Part shown: in pieces, positions 33,305-40,930 of the stretch
Layout: each line of letters starts with the position of its first letter
How positions within the stretch are numbered: position 1 is the first letter of the stretch
Source: Nitrospira sp.
GTDB lineage: Bacteria > Nitrospirota > Nitrospiria > Nitrospirales > Nitrospiraceae
Direction of reading: 5' to 3'
Assembly: GCA_023248215.1 (NCBI GenBank)
Contig: JAHFEW010000015.1
Coordinates: 1 to 41,761 of the forward strand
Length of the DNA: 41,761 nucleotides
Translations under genes and position numbers: made by a program
The notes under the pieces: model-generated
The model's database searches: none
Seen by the model: the letters and a program-made list of their open reading frames with translations, nothing else
Told to the model about the DNA's origin: nothing

Positions 33305-33930
33305 TCGCTGAAGATCAACGGTTGTTCCGGCAGAGTTTGCGCATGTTGCTTGAACACGAGCGGGACCTCGTCGTCGTCGGAGAGGCGATGGACGGCCGAC
33401 AGGCTTTCGACCTTGCGGTGGAACGAAAGCCCGGCATCGTGCTGATGGATGTGGACATGCCTAGACTGGACGGCATCACCGCCACGCGATTGATCCGGAG
33501 TTGTGTGCCGGACAGCAAGGTGCTGATGCTCTCGGTGCATGACGACGATGCCCGCATCGTGGCGGCAGTGCAAGCGGGTGCCTGCGGGTACATCCTCAAG
33601 GACGCAGACCATCAGGAGTTCCTGCGGATCATTCGCGCCACTTTCAAGGGCGAGCCGGTGCGGTCGGCCTTCATGCCCGACGGGTTTGCCAAGAAGGCGG
33701 TGGCTCTGGTGAATAAACAGGACGAGTCCGGTGTCCGTGGGCTGACCCTGTTGACCGATCGCGAGCGGGAAATCCTGGCCTGCGCGGCGGCCGGGGGCAG
33801 CAACAAAGACATCGCCGATCAACTTTGTGTCTCCCTCGATACCGTCAAAACCCATCTTCACCACATCTATCAAAAGCTGAAGGTGAGCGGTCGGGTGGAA
33901 GCAGTCCTCACCTACCTGGGCAATAGCTAA
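33286..33930 (+). CDS. NarL/FixJ-family response regulator
   Basis: A 214-aa two-domain regulator: receiver domain with acidic pocket AEDQ, phosphoacceptor D55 (VLMDVDMP), Ser and Lys switch residues (LSVHD, GYILKDA), and a C-terminal LuxR-type HTH (LTDREREILACAAAGGSNKDIADQL, SLDTVKTHLHHIYQKL). Overlap with the kinase gene makes them a cognate pair. Likely targets are the exported-protein genes that follow, though that is only inference from position. Confidence 0.95.
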   Translation: MPITILIAEDQRLFRQSLRMLLEHERDLVVVGEAMDGRQAFDLAVERKPGIVLMDVDMPRLDGITATRLIRSCVPDSKVLMLSVHDDDARIVAAVQAGACGYILKDADHQEFLRIIRATFKGEPVRSAFMPDGFAKKAVALVNKQDESGVRGLTLLTDREREILACAAAGGSNKDIADQLCVSLDTVKTHLHHIYQKLKVSGRVEAVLTYLGNS

Positions 33931-34022
33931 CATCCGCCGAACCTCTCTCACCCGAAGGGTGGAGACAAAATCCATCCTCCAGGCAATGGGCCTCAACCTC
34001 CCCCTTCCGTTAGAGTTTTGCA

Positions 34023-34038
34023 TGGCACAGTCGGTGCC
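34023..34038 (+). promoter_or_regulatory. Possible sigma-54 (-24/-12) promoter
   Basis: TGGCACAGTCGGTGCC has TGGCAC at -24 and TGC at -12 with the correct 12-base GG-to-GC step. It lies 38 bases before the gene at 34077. The neighbouring regulator is NarL-type rather than a sigma-54 activator, which lowers confidence. A small hairpin CACCC-GAA-GGGTG lies at 33949-33961 after the regulator gene. Confidence 0.3.
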
Positions 34039-34076
34039 GTGCGGAGCGCTCATTCTTCATGAAGGAGGAACGCGTT

Positions 34077-34406
34077 ATGAGGAAAGGATGGAAGCGAGAA
34101 TTGACGCTGCTTTTTGCCGCTTCGTTAGGACTAGCCCTGCTTCTCGCCTCTGCGGTTCAGGCTCAAGTCATACACCCGGATCAGATGATCGGCTCTCCGG
34201 CGCTGCAGAAGGAGGCGATCCCGGAGGGAGGGGTCACGTCTAACGAGCCGGCAGCCGGCGACTTGGAGAAAGGGTTTGATCGTCCGATGGTCATGCCGGA
34301 AACCGGTTCTTCTGGCGGCATGGACACGAACATGCTGAAGACGCCGGACGCAACCGATGCGGAGAATGCTCGAGAATCGGATAGTCGATCGGCGGTTTCC
34401 TTTTGA
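34077..34406 (+). CDS. Small exported protein, unknown function
   Basis: A 109-aa protein I do not recognise. It has a clear signal peptide (basic start MRKGWKREL, hydrophobic core LLFAASLGLALLLASA, cleavage after VQA) and a mature part of about 80 residues rich in Pro, Met, Asp, Glu and Ser with little predicted structure (PALQKEAIPEGG, GFDRPMVMPETGSSGG). ATG at 34077 is favoured because AAGGAGGA lies eight bases upstream. It is the first of three small exported proteins after the two-component pair. Confidence 0.75.
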   Translation: MRKGWKRELTLLFAASLGLALLLASAVQAQVIHPDQMIGSPALQKEAIPEGGVTSNEPAAGDLEKGFDRPMVMPETGSSGGMDTNMLKTPDATDAENARESDSRSAVSF

Positions 34407-34453
34407 CCTCGGTGTCAGGATCGTCCCGTCATAATAAATATTGGAGGCGTACC

Positions 34454-34849
34454 ATGAATAGTCAGAGAAGAGGAGATGGTTTTTGGGCGCTGTTCTTCGG
34501 ATTGTGCATCGGCTCGGGACTGCTCCTCGGGACTGCGTTTGCTCAGCAATCGTGGGTCGATGATATCAATACCTCACTCAATTTCTATAAAACCAACTAC
34601 CCCGGTTCGAATTGGGAGCCCTATAGCCAGCGGCTGCAGACGGTGAAAGAGGCGGTGGGCCGCGGGGATACCAAGATGGTCAAGACCGAAATGGGGAAGT
34701 GGTTCAAAATGCTCAGGACCCGCGACCAGGGGATTCATGATGTCGCGGCCGACGAGTTGTTCAACTTTGCATTGATGGTGACGCCGATTCAGGAATACGG
34801 CATCACGGTTCCACCGGTCCCAGGGGCTGGTAATGAGTCGGTCTATTGA
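34454..34849 (+). CDS. Small exported protein, unknown function
   Basis: A 131-aa protein of unknown family. Signal peptide with core ALFFGLCIGSGLLLGTA and cleavage near AFA-QQ; the mature part is mainly helical (DDINTSLNFYKTNYPG, RLQTVKEAVGRGDTKMVKTEMGKWFKML) with aromatic residues. ATG at 34454 has GGAGG seven bases upstream, and the frame is open further back without support. Spacing of 47 bases to the preceding gene suggests one transcript. Confidence 0.78.
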   Translation: MNSQRRGDGFWALFFGLCIGSGLLLGTAFAQQSWVDDINTSLNFYKTNYPGSNWEPYSQRLQTVKEAVGRGDTKMVKTEMGKWFKMLRTRDQGIHDVAADELFNFALMVTPIQEYGITVPPVPGAGNESVY

Positions 34850-34889
34850 TGGGGATGCCAGGGCTCAGAAGCTGTGAAAGGAGACGACC

Positions 34890-35399
34890 ATGAGGTGGAA
34901 AACATGCATAGCCGTCGGTGCGATGGGGATTCTCTGGCCTTTGGGGGTGGGATGGGCCGATTCCTCAGACGGTTCCACGCTCGGAGCGCGTCTGGCGGTG
35001 AGCGGTCAGATTGCCAAGATTGAGAGTGGATTGTTGTTCGTGAAAACTCCCTATGGTTTGCAACTGCGGACGATCAGTCCGAACAAGGCCGACCGAGTCG
35101 GACTGCATGCTGCCCGGATCGGTGATGAAGTGTGGTTGCTGGTTGATTCCGGCAACGTGTTGCTGGATGCGACCGGACCGGGCGGGAAACTCTTTGACAA
35201 CCACAAAGTGCTCACCGGTCGGATTCACTATGCGGATCCCTATTGGGGAGAGATCCAGATCTCGACTCCGGAGGGATTCGAACGCTATGAGGTTGATACG
35301 CTGGCGGGGAGCAAGCTGTCGGTGTTTCAAGAGGGCATGCCTGTGACGATCGAGCTGGATGCGGATAACGTGATGATCGACATTCACCAGAATCGGTGA
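34890..35399 (+). CDS. Exported beta-rich protein with internal duplication
   Basis: A 169-aa protein of unknown family with a signal peptide (ending GVGWA-DS). The mature part appears to consist of two similar beta-rich units: SGQIAKIESGLLFVKTPYGL ending GDEVWLLVDSGNVLLD, and TGRIHYADPYWGEIQISTPEG ending GMPVTIELDADNVMID. Shared features are a Gly-x-Ile start, a TPxG turn and a terminal D/N-V-hydrophobic-D. Small OB- or SH3-like barrels are possible. AAAGGAG lies before the ATG; 40 bases from the previous gene. Confidence 0.78.
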   Translation: MRWKTCIAVGAMGILWPLGVGWADSSDGSTLGARLAVSGQIAKIESGLLFVKTPYGLQLRTISPNKADRVGLHAARIGDEVWLLVDSGNVLLDATGPGGKLFDNHKVLTGRIHYADPYWGEIQISTPEGFERYEVDTLAGSKLSVFQEGMPVTIELDADNVMIDIHQNR

Positions 35400-35546
35400 G
35401 TATGTGTTGTTGCTCGCTCCGTCGTCGCCTTGACTTCGTGACGAGGGGCTCGTACCATTTCTATGACGCGCGCTTCTGCATACCGCTCAACGAGCAGAGG
35501 CGCGCGGTTCCTCTCAGCTCACAACGCGAACGCATCAGGACGGCCT

Positions 35547-36329
35547 ATGCGACGTCGTCTGCTACGGATGATGGTCTGTCTAGTAGCGGGAGGTTGGCTT
35601 GCCGTCATTCCTCCGACGTGGGGTCTTGAATCGCCTCAACCGTCCGGCATTCCTCTTCAGACTATCTTGGAACTGGAACAGACGGCCCGTCTGTTGGCCA
35701 TTCTCCTCGACTCCGGCCGCGCGGTCATCAATGATAACCAGACGTTGTTGGATGATCCGGCGAGAGCCGACAAGGGATTCACGCCGGAGGTCTTCGAACG
35801 ACAACTGGTAGACATGTTTCGCGGACGTGCCGGCATCGATCTGCAGGAGATCCAGACGAGCACGCTGACTCCGCGGAACAAACAGCTGCTCAAACAGCTG
35901 GTGGCGGTGAGCAAACAGGTCATCGCGGACGCCCAAGCGGACCTCAATCGTCACGGGACCGGGTTCAAGGGGTTCATTCCAGCTGTGTTCGGGGCGCGGG
36001 TCGCGACTCGGTTTACCGCCGAGACCGGTGTGCGATTGAAACAGACGGCGCTGGTTCCACGGAATCCTGCCAACCGGCCGGATCCATACGAACGGGTCGC
36101 GCTGGAAGCCTTTGCCGATTCCACCTATCCCCGAGAGAAAGTCATCAGTGAGCTCGCGGCCACCAGCTCTTCTCTGCGCCTGATGTTTCCGTTGTATGCG
36201 ACAAGGCACTGTCTTGATTGCCACGGTGGACCCAAAGGGGGGCTCGACCGGACGGGGTATCCGCGGGAAGGCCTCACGTTGGGACAAAATGCCGGTGCCA
36301 TTAGCGTGCTGCTGCCGGTTACGAAATGA
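35547..36329 (+). CDS. DUF3365 (Tll0287-like) exported haem-motif protein
   Basis: A 260-aa exported protein. After a signal peptide (LLRMMVCLVAGGWLAVIPP) the sequence resembles the DUF3365/Tll0287-like domain, known as a PAS/Cache-like sensor that can carry haem. The single CLDCH motif near the C-terminus (HCLDCHGGPKGG) is a c-type haem attachment site, and NPANRPDPYERVALEAF is the usual upstream segment. ATG at 35547 is chosen over an earlier in-frame ATG at 35463 because AGGA lies before it and the signal peptide begins there. Its stop overlaps the next start (ATGA), so the two products are probably made in equal amounts. Confidence 0.85.
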   Translation: MRRRLLRMMVCLVAGGWLAVIPPTWGLESPQPSGIPLQTILELEQTARLLAILLDSGRAVINDNQTLLDDPARADKGFTPEVFERQLVDMFRGRAGIDLQEIQTSTLTPRNKQLLKQLVAVSKQVIADAQADLNRHGTGFKGFIPAVFGARVATRFTAETGVRLKQTALVPRNPANRPDPYERVALEAFADSTYPREKVISELAATSSSLRLMFPLYATRHCLDCHGGPKGGLDRTGYPREGLTLGQNAGAISVLLPVTK

Positions 36330-37942
36330 AGATCTACCTGGTCTTGCTAGCAATGCTGTGCATGGCGGACAGCCTCGGGTGGGCGAGTGAACGCCAGCCG
36401 GTACCCGTGGAAAAACCAGCCGGCAGCGGCGTCATCGTCCACCATGATGGATATATCCTCACGGCTCACCATGTTGTGTCGAATGCCAAACGAATCACGA
36501 TCGTGACGTCCGGAGAATTTCGGGCGCCGGCCGTGCTGGTCAGCGTCGATGCCGAACATGATCTGGCCCTGTTGAAGGTCGAGACGATCGGTCTGTCCGA
36601 GGCGCCGCTCGGGTACGCCGGCGCCGTGAAATTGGATCAAGAAGTTATTGCCGTCGGATTTCAGTTTGGGTTACGCGAGATTACCGTCACCCGCGGGCAC
36701 GTGGCTGCCGTGCGCACCAAAGGTGTGCAACGGGTGTTTCAAGTGGATGCGGCGGTGAATCCCGGCAACAGCGGAGGGCCTGTGTTCAACCGGCGCGGTG
36801 AAGTCGTGGGGATCCTCACCACGAAGTTTACCCATCCGTCCGGGATCGTGCCTGAAGGGATGGCGTTTGCCGTCCCGATCAGTTATGCCACGCCCTTGTT
36901 GGCCAACATTCCGGATTTTGATTTCTCCTCGATCGGGAAATCCAGAAAGGATCCCAAGAGAGGAAAGGGGAACGATGATCTGGTGACGGAATTGGCACGC
37001 ACGTCGGTAAGGATCGAGACGGTCCGGATGTCCGAGGGGCCGGCCGTTTCTATCCAGCCGGGTCCGGTTCCTCCCGCCCCGGACAGCCAGCGCGGCGCTC
37101 ATCCATCGGTGACTCACGCGCCGACGTTTCCCGCCCATCCCCCCGAACCGCCTCCGTCCCTCAGCGATGACTCTGTCAGTCGCGTGAATGCCCAACTCCA
37201 GGCAAGCCAACAGGAAGAATTAAAGCGGCTTCTTGAGCAGGGAGTGACTCCTCCCGAGGACATGACGCTGATTCCGGCGGGTGAGTTTTTGATGGGGACG
37301 GAGGAAGGCCCTCCCGATGCTCGGCCTCTCCATCGCCTATACGTGAGCTCCTATTGGATCGATCGGTCTGGAGTGACGAACGGCCAGTATCGGCAGTGCG
37401 TGGAGAGGGGAGGGTGTCTGGCTCCCAAAGTGCGTGAGGCGTTCGATGATCCGCAGCTGGCCCAACATCCGGTGACCAATATCACCTGGACGCAAGCCCG
37501 AGCCTATTGTCAGTGGGTCGGAAAACGGTTGCCCACGGAGGCGGAATGGGAGAAGGCGGCGCGCGGAACCGATGGCAGGCGCTATCCCTGGGGCAACAGT
37601 GACGAGGTGATCCAGAAAAGCAGACTCAAGATAAACGACGAGAAGCCTTCCGCCAATGGCATCGACCCGGTGGGAATGCCGTCGGCTTCCGCCTCACCCT
37701 ATGGGGTCTTCGGCATGATCGGGATAGTGTCGGAGTGGGTGAAAGATTGGTATGCGGAAGATTTTTACCGCACGTCGCCGTCGCGAGATCCTCAGGGGCC
37801 GCTACGCGGGACGTTTCGTGTCTTACGTGGCGGTAGTTGGATGGAGCGCCCACTCGAATTGCGGACCAGCTATCGAGCCTGGGACGAGATGACCTACTGG
37901 GGGCCGACCTTAGGATTTCGCTGCGCGAATGACGTGCCCTAG
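36326..37942 (+). CDS. Exported HtrA-type serine protease fused to FGE-sulfatase (SUMF1) domain
   Basis: A 538-aa periplasmic protein. Signal peptide (about 1-20); trypsin-like protease with triad H49 (LTAHHVV), D79 (EHDLALLKV) and S149 (NPGNSGGPVF); no PDZ domain; a Pro/Ser-rich linker (about 225-300); then an FGE/SUMF1-type domain (about 310-536; IPAGEFLMGT, PVTNITWTQARAYCQWVGKRLPTE, YPWGN, FRVLRGGSW, LGFRCA). The two cysteines that active formylglycine-generating enzymes carry after RGGSW are absent here (MERPLELRTSYR), so the domain is more likely for binding. Translationally coupled to the haem-motif gene; its TAG stop adjoins repeat E. Confidence 0.88.
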   Translation: MKIYLVLLAMLCMADSLGWASERQPVPVEKPAGSGVIVHHDGYILTAHHVVSNAKRITIVTSGEFRAPAVLVSVDAEHDLALLKVETIGLSEAPLGYAGAVKLDQEVIAVGFQFGLREITVTRGHVAAVRTKGVQRVFQVDAAVNPGNSGGPVFNRRGEVVGILTTKFTHPSGIVPEGMAFAVPISYATPLLANIPDFDFSSIGKSRKDPKRGKGNDDLVTELARTSVRIETVRMSEGPAVSIQPGPVPPAPDSQRGAHPSVTHAPTFPAHPPEPPPSLSDDSVSRVNAQLQASQQEELKRLLEQGVTPPEDMTLIPAGEFLMGTEEGPPDARPLHRLYVSSYWIDRSGVTNGQYRQCVERGGCLAPKVREAFDDPQLAQHPVTNITWTQARAYCQWVGKRLPTEAEWEKAARGTDGRRYPWGNSDEVIQKSRLKINDEKPSANGIDPVGMPSASASPYGVFGMIGIVSEWVKDWYAEDFYRTSPSRDPQGPLRGTFRVLRGGSWMERPLELRTSYRAWDEMTYWGPTLGFRCANDVP

Positions 37943-38064
37943 CGGGATGCTGAAATAGGCCGCCAGCTTCGTTCTCGCCGCGCTCAAAGGCTCAACGTAC
38001 TGAAGCGTACGCCTCGCTTCTTCGCTTGCTGTGGCCTTACTGGACGGCCTTTTTGAGCATCCCG
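37943..38064. repeat. Palindromic intergenic element, copy E
   Basis: A 122-base copy: CGGGATGCTGAAATAG at the left, TTTTTGAGCATCCCG at the right; the terminal A/T pair is replaced by G/C on both sides, a compensating change. The inner part carries AACGTACTGAAGCGTACGCC, a small hairpin. It starts directly after the TAG stop of the protease-FGE gene. Confidence 0.82.
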
Positions 38065-38246
38065 CGTGATGTTCTCCTGTCGTGCCAGTCGGCCGACGAA
38101 CAAAACTTAGGCGCGCCACAAGGTTCCCCGCAACTTACTAGGGTAATCTGCCTGAGCATATCCCAGCCTCCCCCTTTCCCTCCTCTTCGTTCTCCAGTAC
38201 GATAGCCCGACAGGCCGCGCTCCTGTGGTCCTGGGTAGTCGTCTTC
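38065..38246. other. Non-coding stretch upstream of the cyclase gene
   Basis: Together with repeat E this fills the 304 bases before the cyclase. I see no gene, no convincing terminator and only a poor promoter (TTTCCC, 17 bases, TACGAT near 38175-38203). A pyrimidine-rich tract (CCTCCCCCTTTCCCTCCTC) runs at about 38167-38186. Confidence 0.4.
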
Positions 38247-40391
38247 ATGAGATCCGCTACACGTACGAAAAAAATCCTGTCGGCGATCGCGGTGGGATTC
38301 GCGGTCTTTGGCCTCGTAGCAGGCTTTCACCTGACCGGATGGTTTGAGGTGGTGGAACTCAAGGCGTTGGATCATCTCGTCCGGCGGTCTGCTGATCCTG
38401 CCCAAGCCGATTCCAACCTCCTGTTGCTGGCAATCGATGAATCAAGCCTCGAAGCGTTTGGGCGCTGGCCCTGGCCGCGCGATCGGTTTGGCTACGTCGT
38501 GCGGTACCTCAAGCAGGCGGGGGTCAAGGCCATCGTGTTCGACGTGATGTTCTTGGAGCCGGATGAGAACGCCGAAGAGTTCGATCAATCTTTTGCCGAC
38601 GATCTGAAGGCGGCGGGGAATGTGTTTCTGCCCATGTTGTTTCAGGCGGAACCCATTCCAATTTCGCCGGACGTGCAGGCTCGCGCGACGGTGCAGGTTG
38701 AGTCGCCGGACGCGGGTCGTACGGTTGCGACAGAGATCCACGGGGGAGTAAAACTGCCGATTCCGATTCTGTCGCAACAGGCGCGCGGCTTGGGCGTCAT
38801 CAATCTTTCCGCAGACGTGGACGGACCCACCAGACGAATTCCACTGTTGGGACAGGTGAACGGTCACCTGGTCCCGCACCTTTCGGTGGCGGTCTCGCAA
38901 TACTTGCTTGGCGCAGAAAGGCTCTCAATTCGGGACGGCGGCGTACAAATCGGCGCCCGCCACGTGCCTCTCGAGCCGGACGGGACGATGCTGATCGAAT
39001 GGCATGGGTCGCTGGAGCAGACGTACCATGCCAGGAGGTACTCGATCGGACGAGTCTTGCAGGCGTTTGCGCAGCAGCAGAAGGGGGAGCGGCCCTCCCT
39101 TGATCCGTCGGTTTTCAAGGATAAGGTGGTGTTTATCGCCGGCACGGCCGCCGGTCTCTACGATCTTCGCGTCACGCCGTTCTCTTCAGCCACCCCTGGT
39201 GTGCTCATCCACATGGCCGCATTGGACAATCTGCTGCATGGGCAGGCGCTGCAATCCGCCCCGCCCTGGTTTTCCCTCGTGACCCTGCTCCTGCTTTGTC
39301 TCGTCTCGGCCGGAACCTTCATGTTGTTCCGCTCGTATCGGATCAAGTTCGGCGTCACGATTGGACTGGCGGTGGCGTATTACGGATTGGTCGTGCATGC
39401 GTTCTCCGGGCACGAGCGCTGGCTGGAACTGGTCTTTCCTGAAGCCGCTCTGGCGTTGACATTCGGCACGGCGGCGACCGTCGAGTATGTGACCGAAGGG
39501 AAACAACGTCGGTTGATGCGGGCGGCGTTCGACAAGTATATGTCGGCGGAGGTCGTCGAAGAGATCATGCGCAACCCCGAGGCCATCAAGCTGGGGGGGG
39601 AGAAAAAAGAGATCTCGATCTTTTTCTCCGACATCGCGGGATTTACAACCATCTCGGAAAAAATGCCTCCCGAAGATCTCGTGGCGTTGCTCAACCGCTA
39701 CCTGTCGGCGATGACGACCATCATCAAGAACACCCATCGCGGCAATGTGAACAAGTATCTGGGCGATGGGATCATGGCCCTCTTCGGTGCGCCTCTGGAC
39801 GACCCCAAACATGCCACGTTCGCCTGCTACGCTGCGCTCGACTGCCAGGCTGAGCTGGTCCGCCTTCGGGAGATCTGGAAGCAGGAGGGACTTCCGGAGA
39901 TCGGCGCGAGGATCGGCATCAATTCCGGTCCCTGTCTCGTCGGCAACATGGGCTCTGAAGAACGGATGGAATACACGGTGACCGGTGATAGCGTGAATCT
40001 GGCCTCGCGCCTCGAGGGGGCCAGCAAGTTTTACGACACGTTGATTTTGATCGGTCAACGGACCGCTGAATTGGCCAAGACGGACATTGAAGTGCGGGAG
40101 ATCGATCTGCTACGAGTGAAGGGCAAACAGGAACCGGTCGTCGTGTACGAACTGCTTGCCCGCAAGGGACAGCTGGATGCACACAAACGACAGGTCGTCG
40201 AGGTGTATCTGGAAGGGTTGGCTGCCTACAAGACACGTAATTTCTCGACCGCCTGCGCACGATTTTCAGAAGCTGTTCACCTCGATCCCTCGGATGGGCC
40301 TTCACGGGTCTACCTCGATCGATCCGCCAACTATCGACAGACTCCCCCGCCCTCGGACTGGGACGGGGTCTATGAATTGACGTCAAAATAA
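38247..40391 (+). CDS. CHASE2-domain adenylate/guanylate cyclase (class III)
   Basis: A 714-aa membrane signalling enzyme. N-terminal helix (about 10-30), extracytoplasmic CHASE2 sensor (about 35-330; LLAIDESSLEAFGRWPWPRDR, GVKAIVFDVMFLEP), three membrane helices (about 335-425), then a class III cyclase domain with metal-binding D462 (FFSDIAGFT) and D507 (YLGDGIMALFG). Lys in NKYLGDG and Asp in VTGDSVNLASRLE are the residues that favour ATP, so it is probably an adenylate cyclase. A TPR-like tail of about 60 residues follows. No Shine-Dalgarno is visible before the ATG. Confidence 0.92.
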   Translation: MRSATRTKKILSAIAVGFAVFGLVAGFHLTGWFEVVELKALDHLVRRSADPAQADSNLLLLAIDESSLEAFGRWPWPRDRFGYVVRYLKQAGVKAIVFDVMFLEPDENAEEFDQSFADDLKAAGNVFLPMLFQAEPIPISPDVQARATVQVESPDAGRTVATEIHGGVKLPIPILSQQARGLGVINLSADVDGPTRRIPLLGQVNGHLVPHLSVAVSQYLLGAERLSIRDGGVQIGARHVPLEPDGTMLIEWHGSLEQTYHARRYSIGRVLQAFAQQQKGERPSLDPSVFKDKVVFIAGTAAGLYDLRVTPFSSATPGVLIHMAALDNLLHGQALQSAPPWFSLVTLLLLCLVSAGTFMLFRSYRIKFGVTIGLAVAYYGLVVHAFSGHERWLELVFPEAALALTFGTAATVEYVTEGKQRRLMRAAFDKYMSAEVVEEIMRNPEAIKLGGEKKEISIFFSDIAGFTTISEKMPPEDLVALLNRYLSAMTTIIKNTHRGNVNKYLGDGIMALFGAPLDDPKHATFACYAALDCQAELVRLREIWKQEGLPEIGARIGINSGPCLVGNMGSEERMEYTVTGDSVNLASRLEGASKFYDTLILIGQRTAELAKTDIEVREIDLLRVKGKQEPVVVYELLARKGQLDAHKRQVVEVYLEGLAAYKTRNFSTACARFSEAVHLDPSDGPSRVYLDRSANYRQTPPPSDWDGVYELTSK

Positions 40392-40417
40392 GCCGCTGCG
40401 CTCAAGGGGAGGATGCT

Positions 40418-40930
40418 GTGACACAACCACGATCGTTTTGGATGCCTCTCATCCTGGTGTGGGTCGGCCTGTTCGTGTGGGGAACGGAGGTGTTGGCTGA
40501 AACGGTGTATGTGCAAGCGAAGCAGGCGCAACTCCGTGCAGGGAAAACATCCTTGGATGCCGTGGTTGGGAAGGTGAAGTTCGGTGAGGCACTGGAAGTC
40601 GTCGGACGCGACGGAAATTGGGTGGACGTAAAAACTTCGAGTGGCGCGCGCGGCTGGATTTTTGCGAATAAAACGACGCCGTCGAAGCCCTCCGGGAACA
40701 ACGACACCCTCGCTAAGCTTGGCCAGAGCATGCGGGCGGGAGATGCTTCGGCGACGACGGCATCAGCCGGCGCACGAGGATTGGACAAGGCCTCTGAAGG
40801 CTATGCCAACCGCACCGGAGTGTCATCGCGGGATCGGGAGGCGGTAGATCGCATGACGACGTACCAGATTCCCGACCAGGAGGTCGAAGAGTTCCTGCGG
40901 GAAGGAGGGCTCGGTGAATATGCCAAGTAA
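40418..40930 (+). CDS. Exported SH3-domain protein
   Basis: A 170-aa exported protein with signal peptide (hydrophobic core LILVWVGLFVWG, cleavage after VLA) and a bacterial SH3 domain (about 29-90; VQAKQAQLRAGKTSLDAVVGKVKFGEALEVV, GWIFANK). The rest is polar, with a helical acidic C-terminus (DQEVEEFLREGGLGEYAK). Start GTG at 40418 with GGGGAGGA upstream, 27 bases after the cyclase stop. It overlaps the following metalloprotease gene by 11 bases. SH3 domains of this kind often bind peptidoglycan; a role as partner of the protease is inference. Confidence 0.85.
   Translation: MTQPRSFWMPLILVWVGLFVWGTEVLAETVYVQAKQAQLRAGKTSLDAVVGKVKFGEALEVVGRDGNWVDVKTSSGARGWIFANKTTPSKPSGNNDTLAKLGQSMRAGDASATTASAGARGLDKASEGYANRTGVSSRDREAVDRMTTYQIPDQEVEEFLREGGLGEYAK

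Noticed and set aside
39186-40058. Minus-strand open frame opposite the cyclase domain
   Set aside because: Shadow of a conserved class III cyclase; no family similarity.
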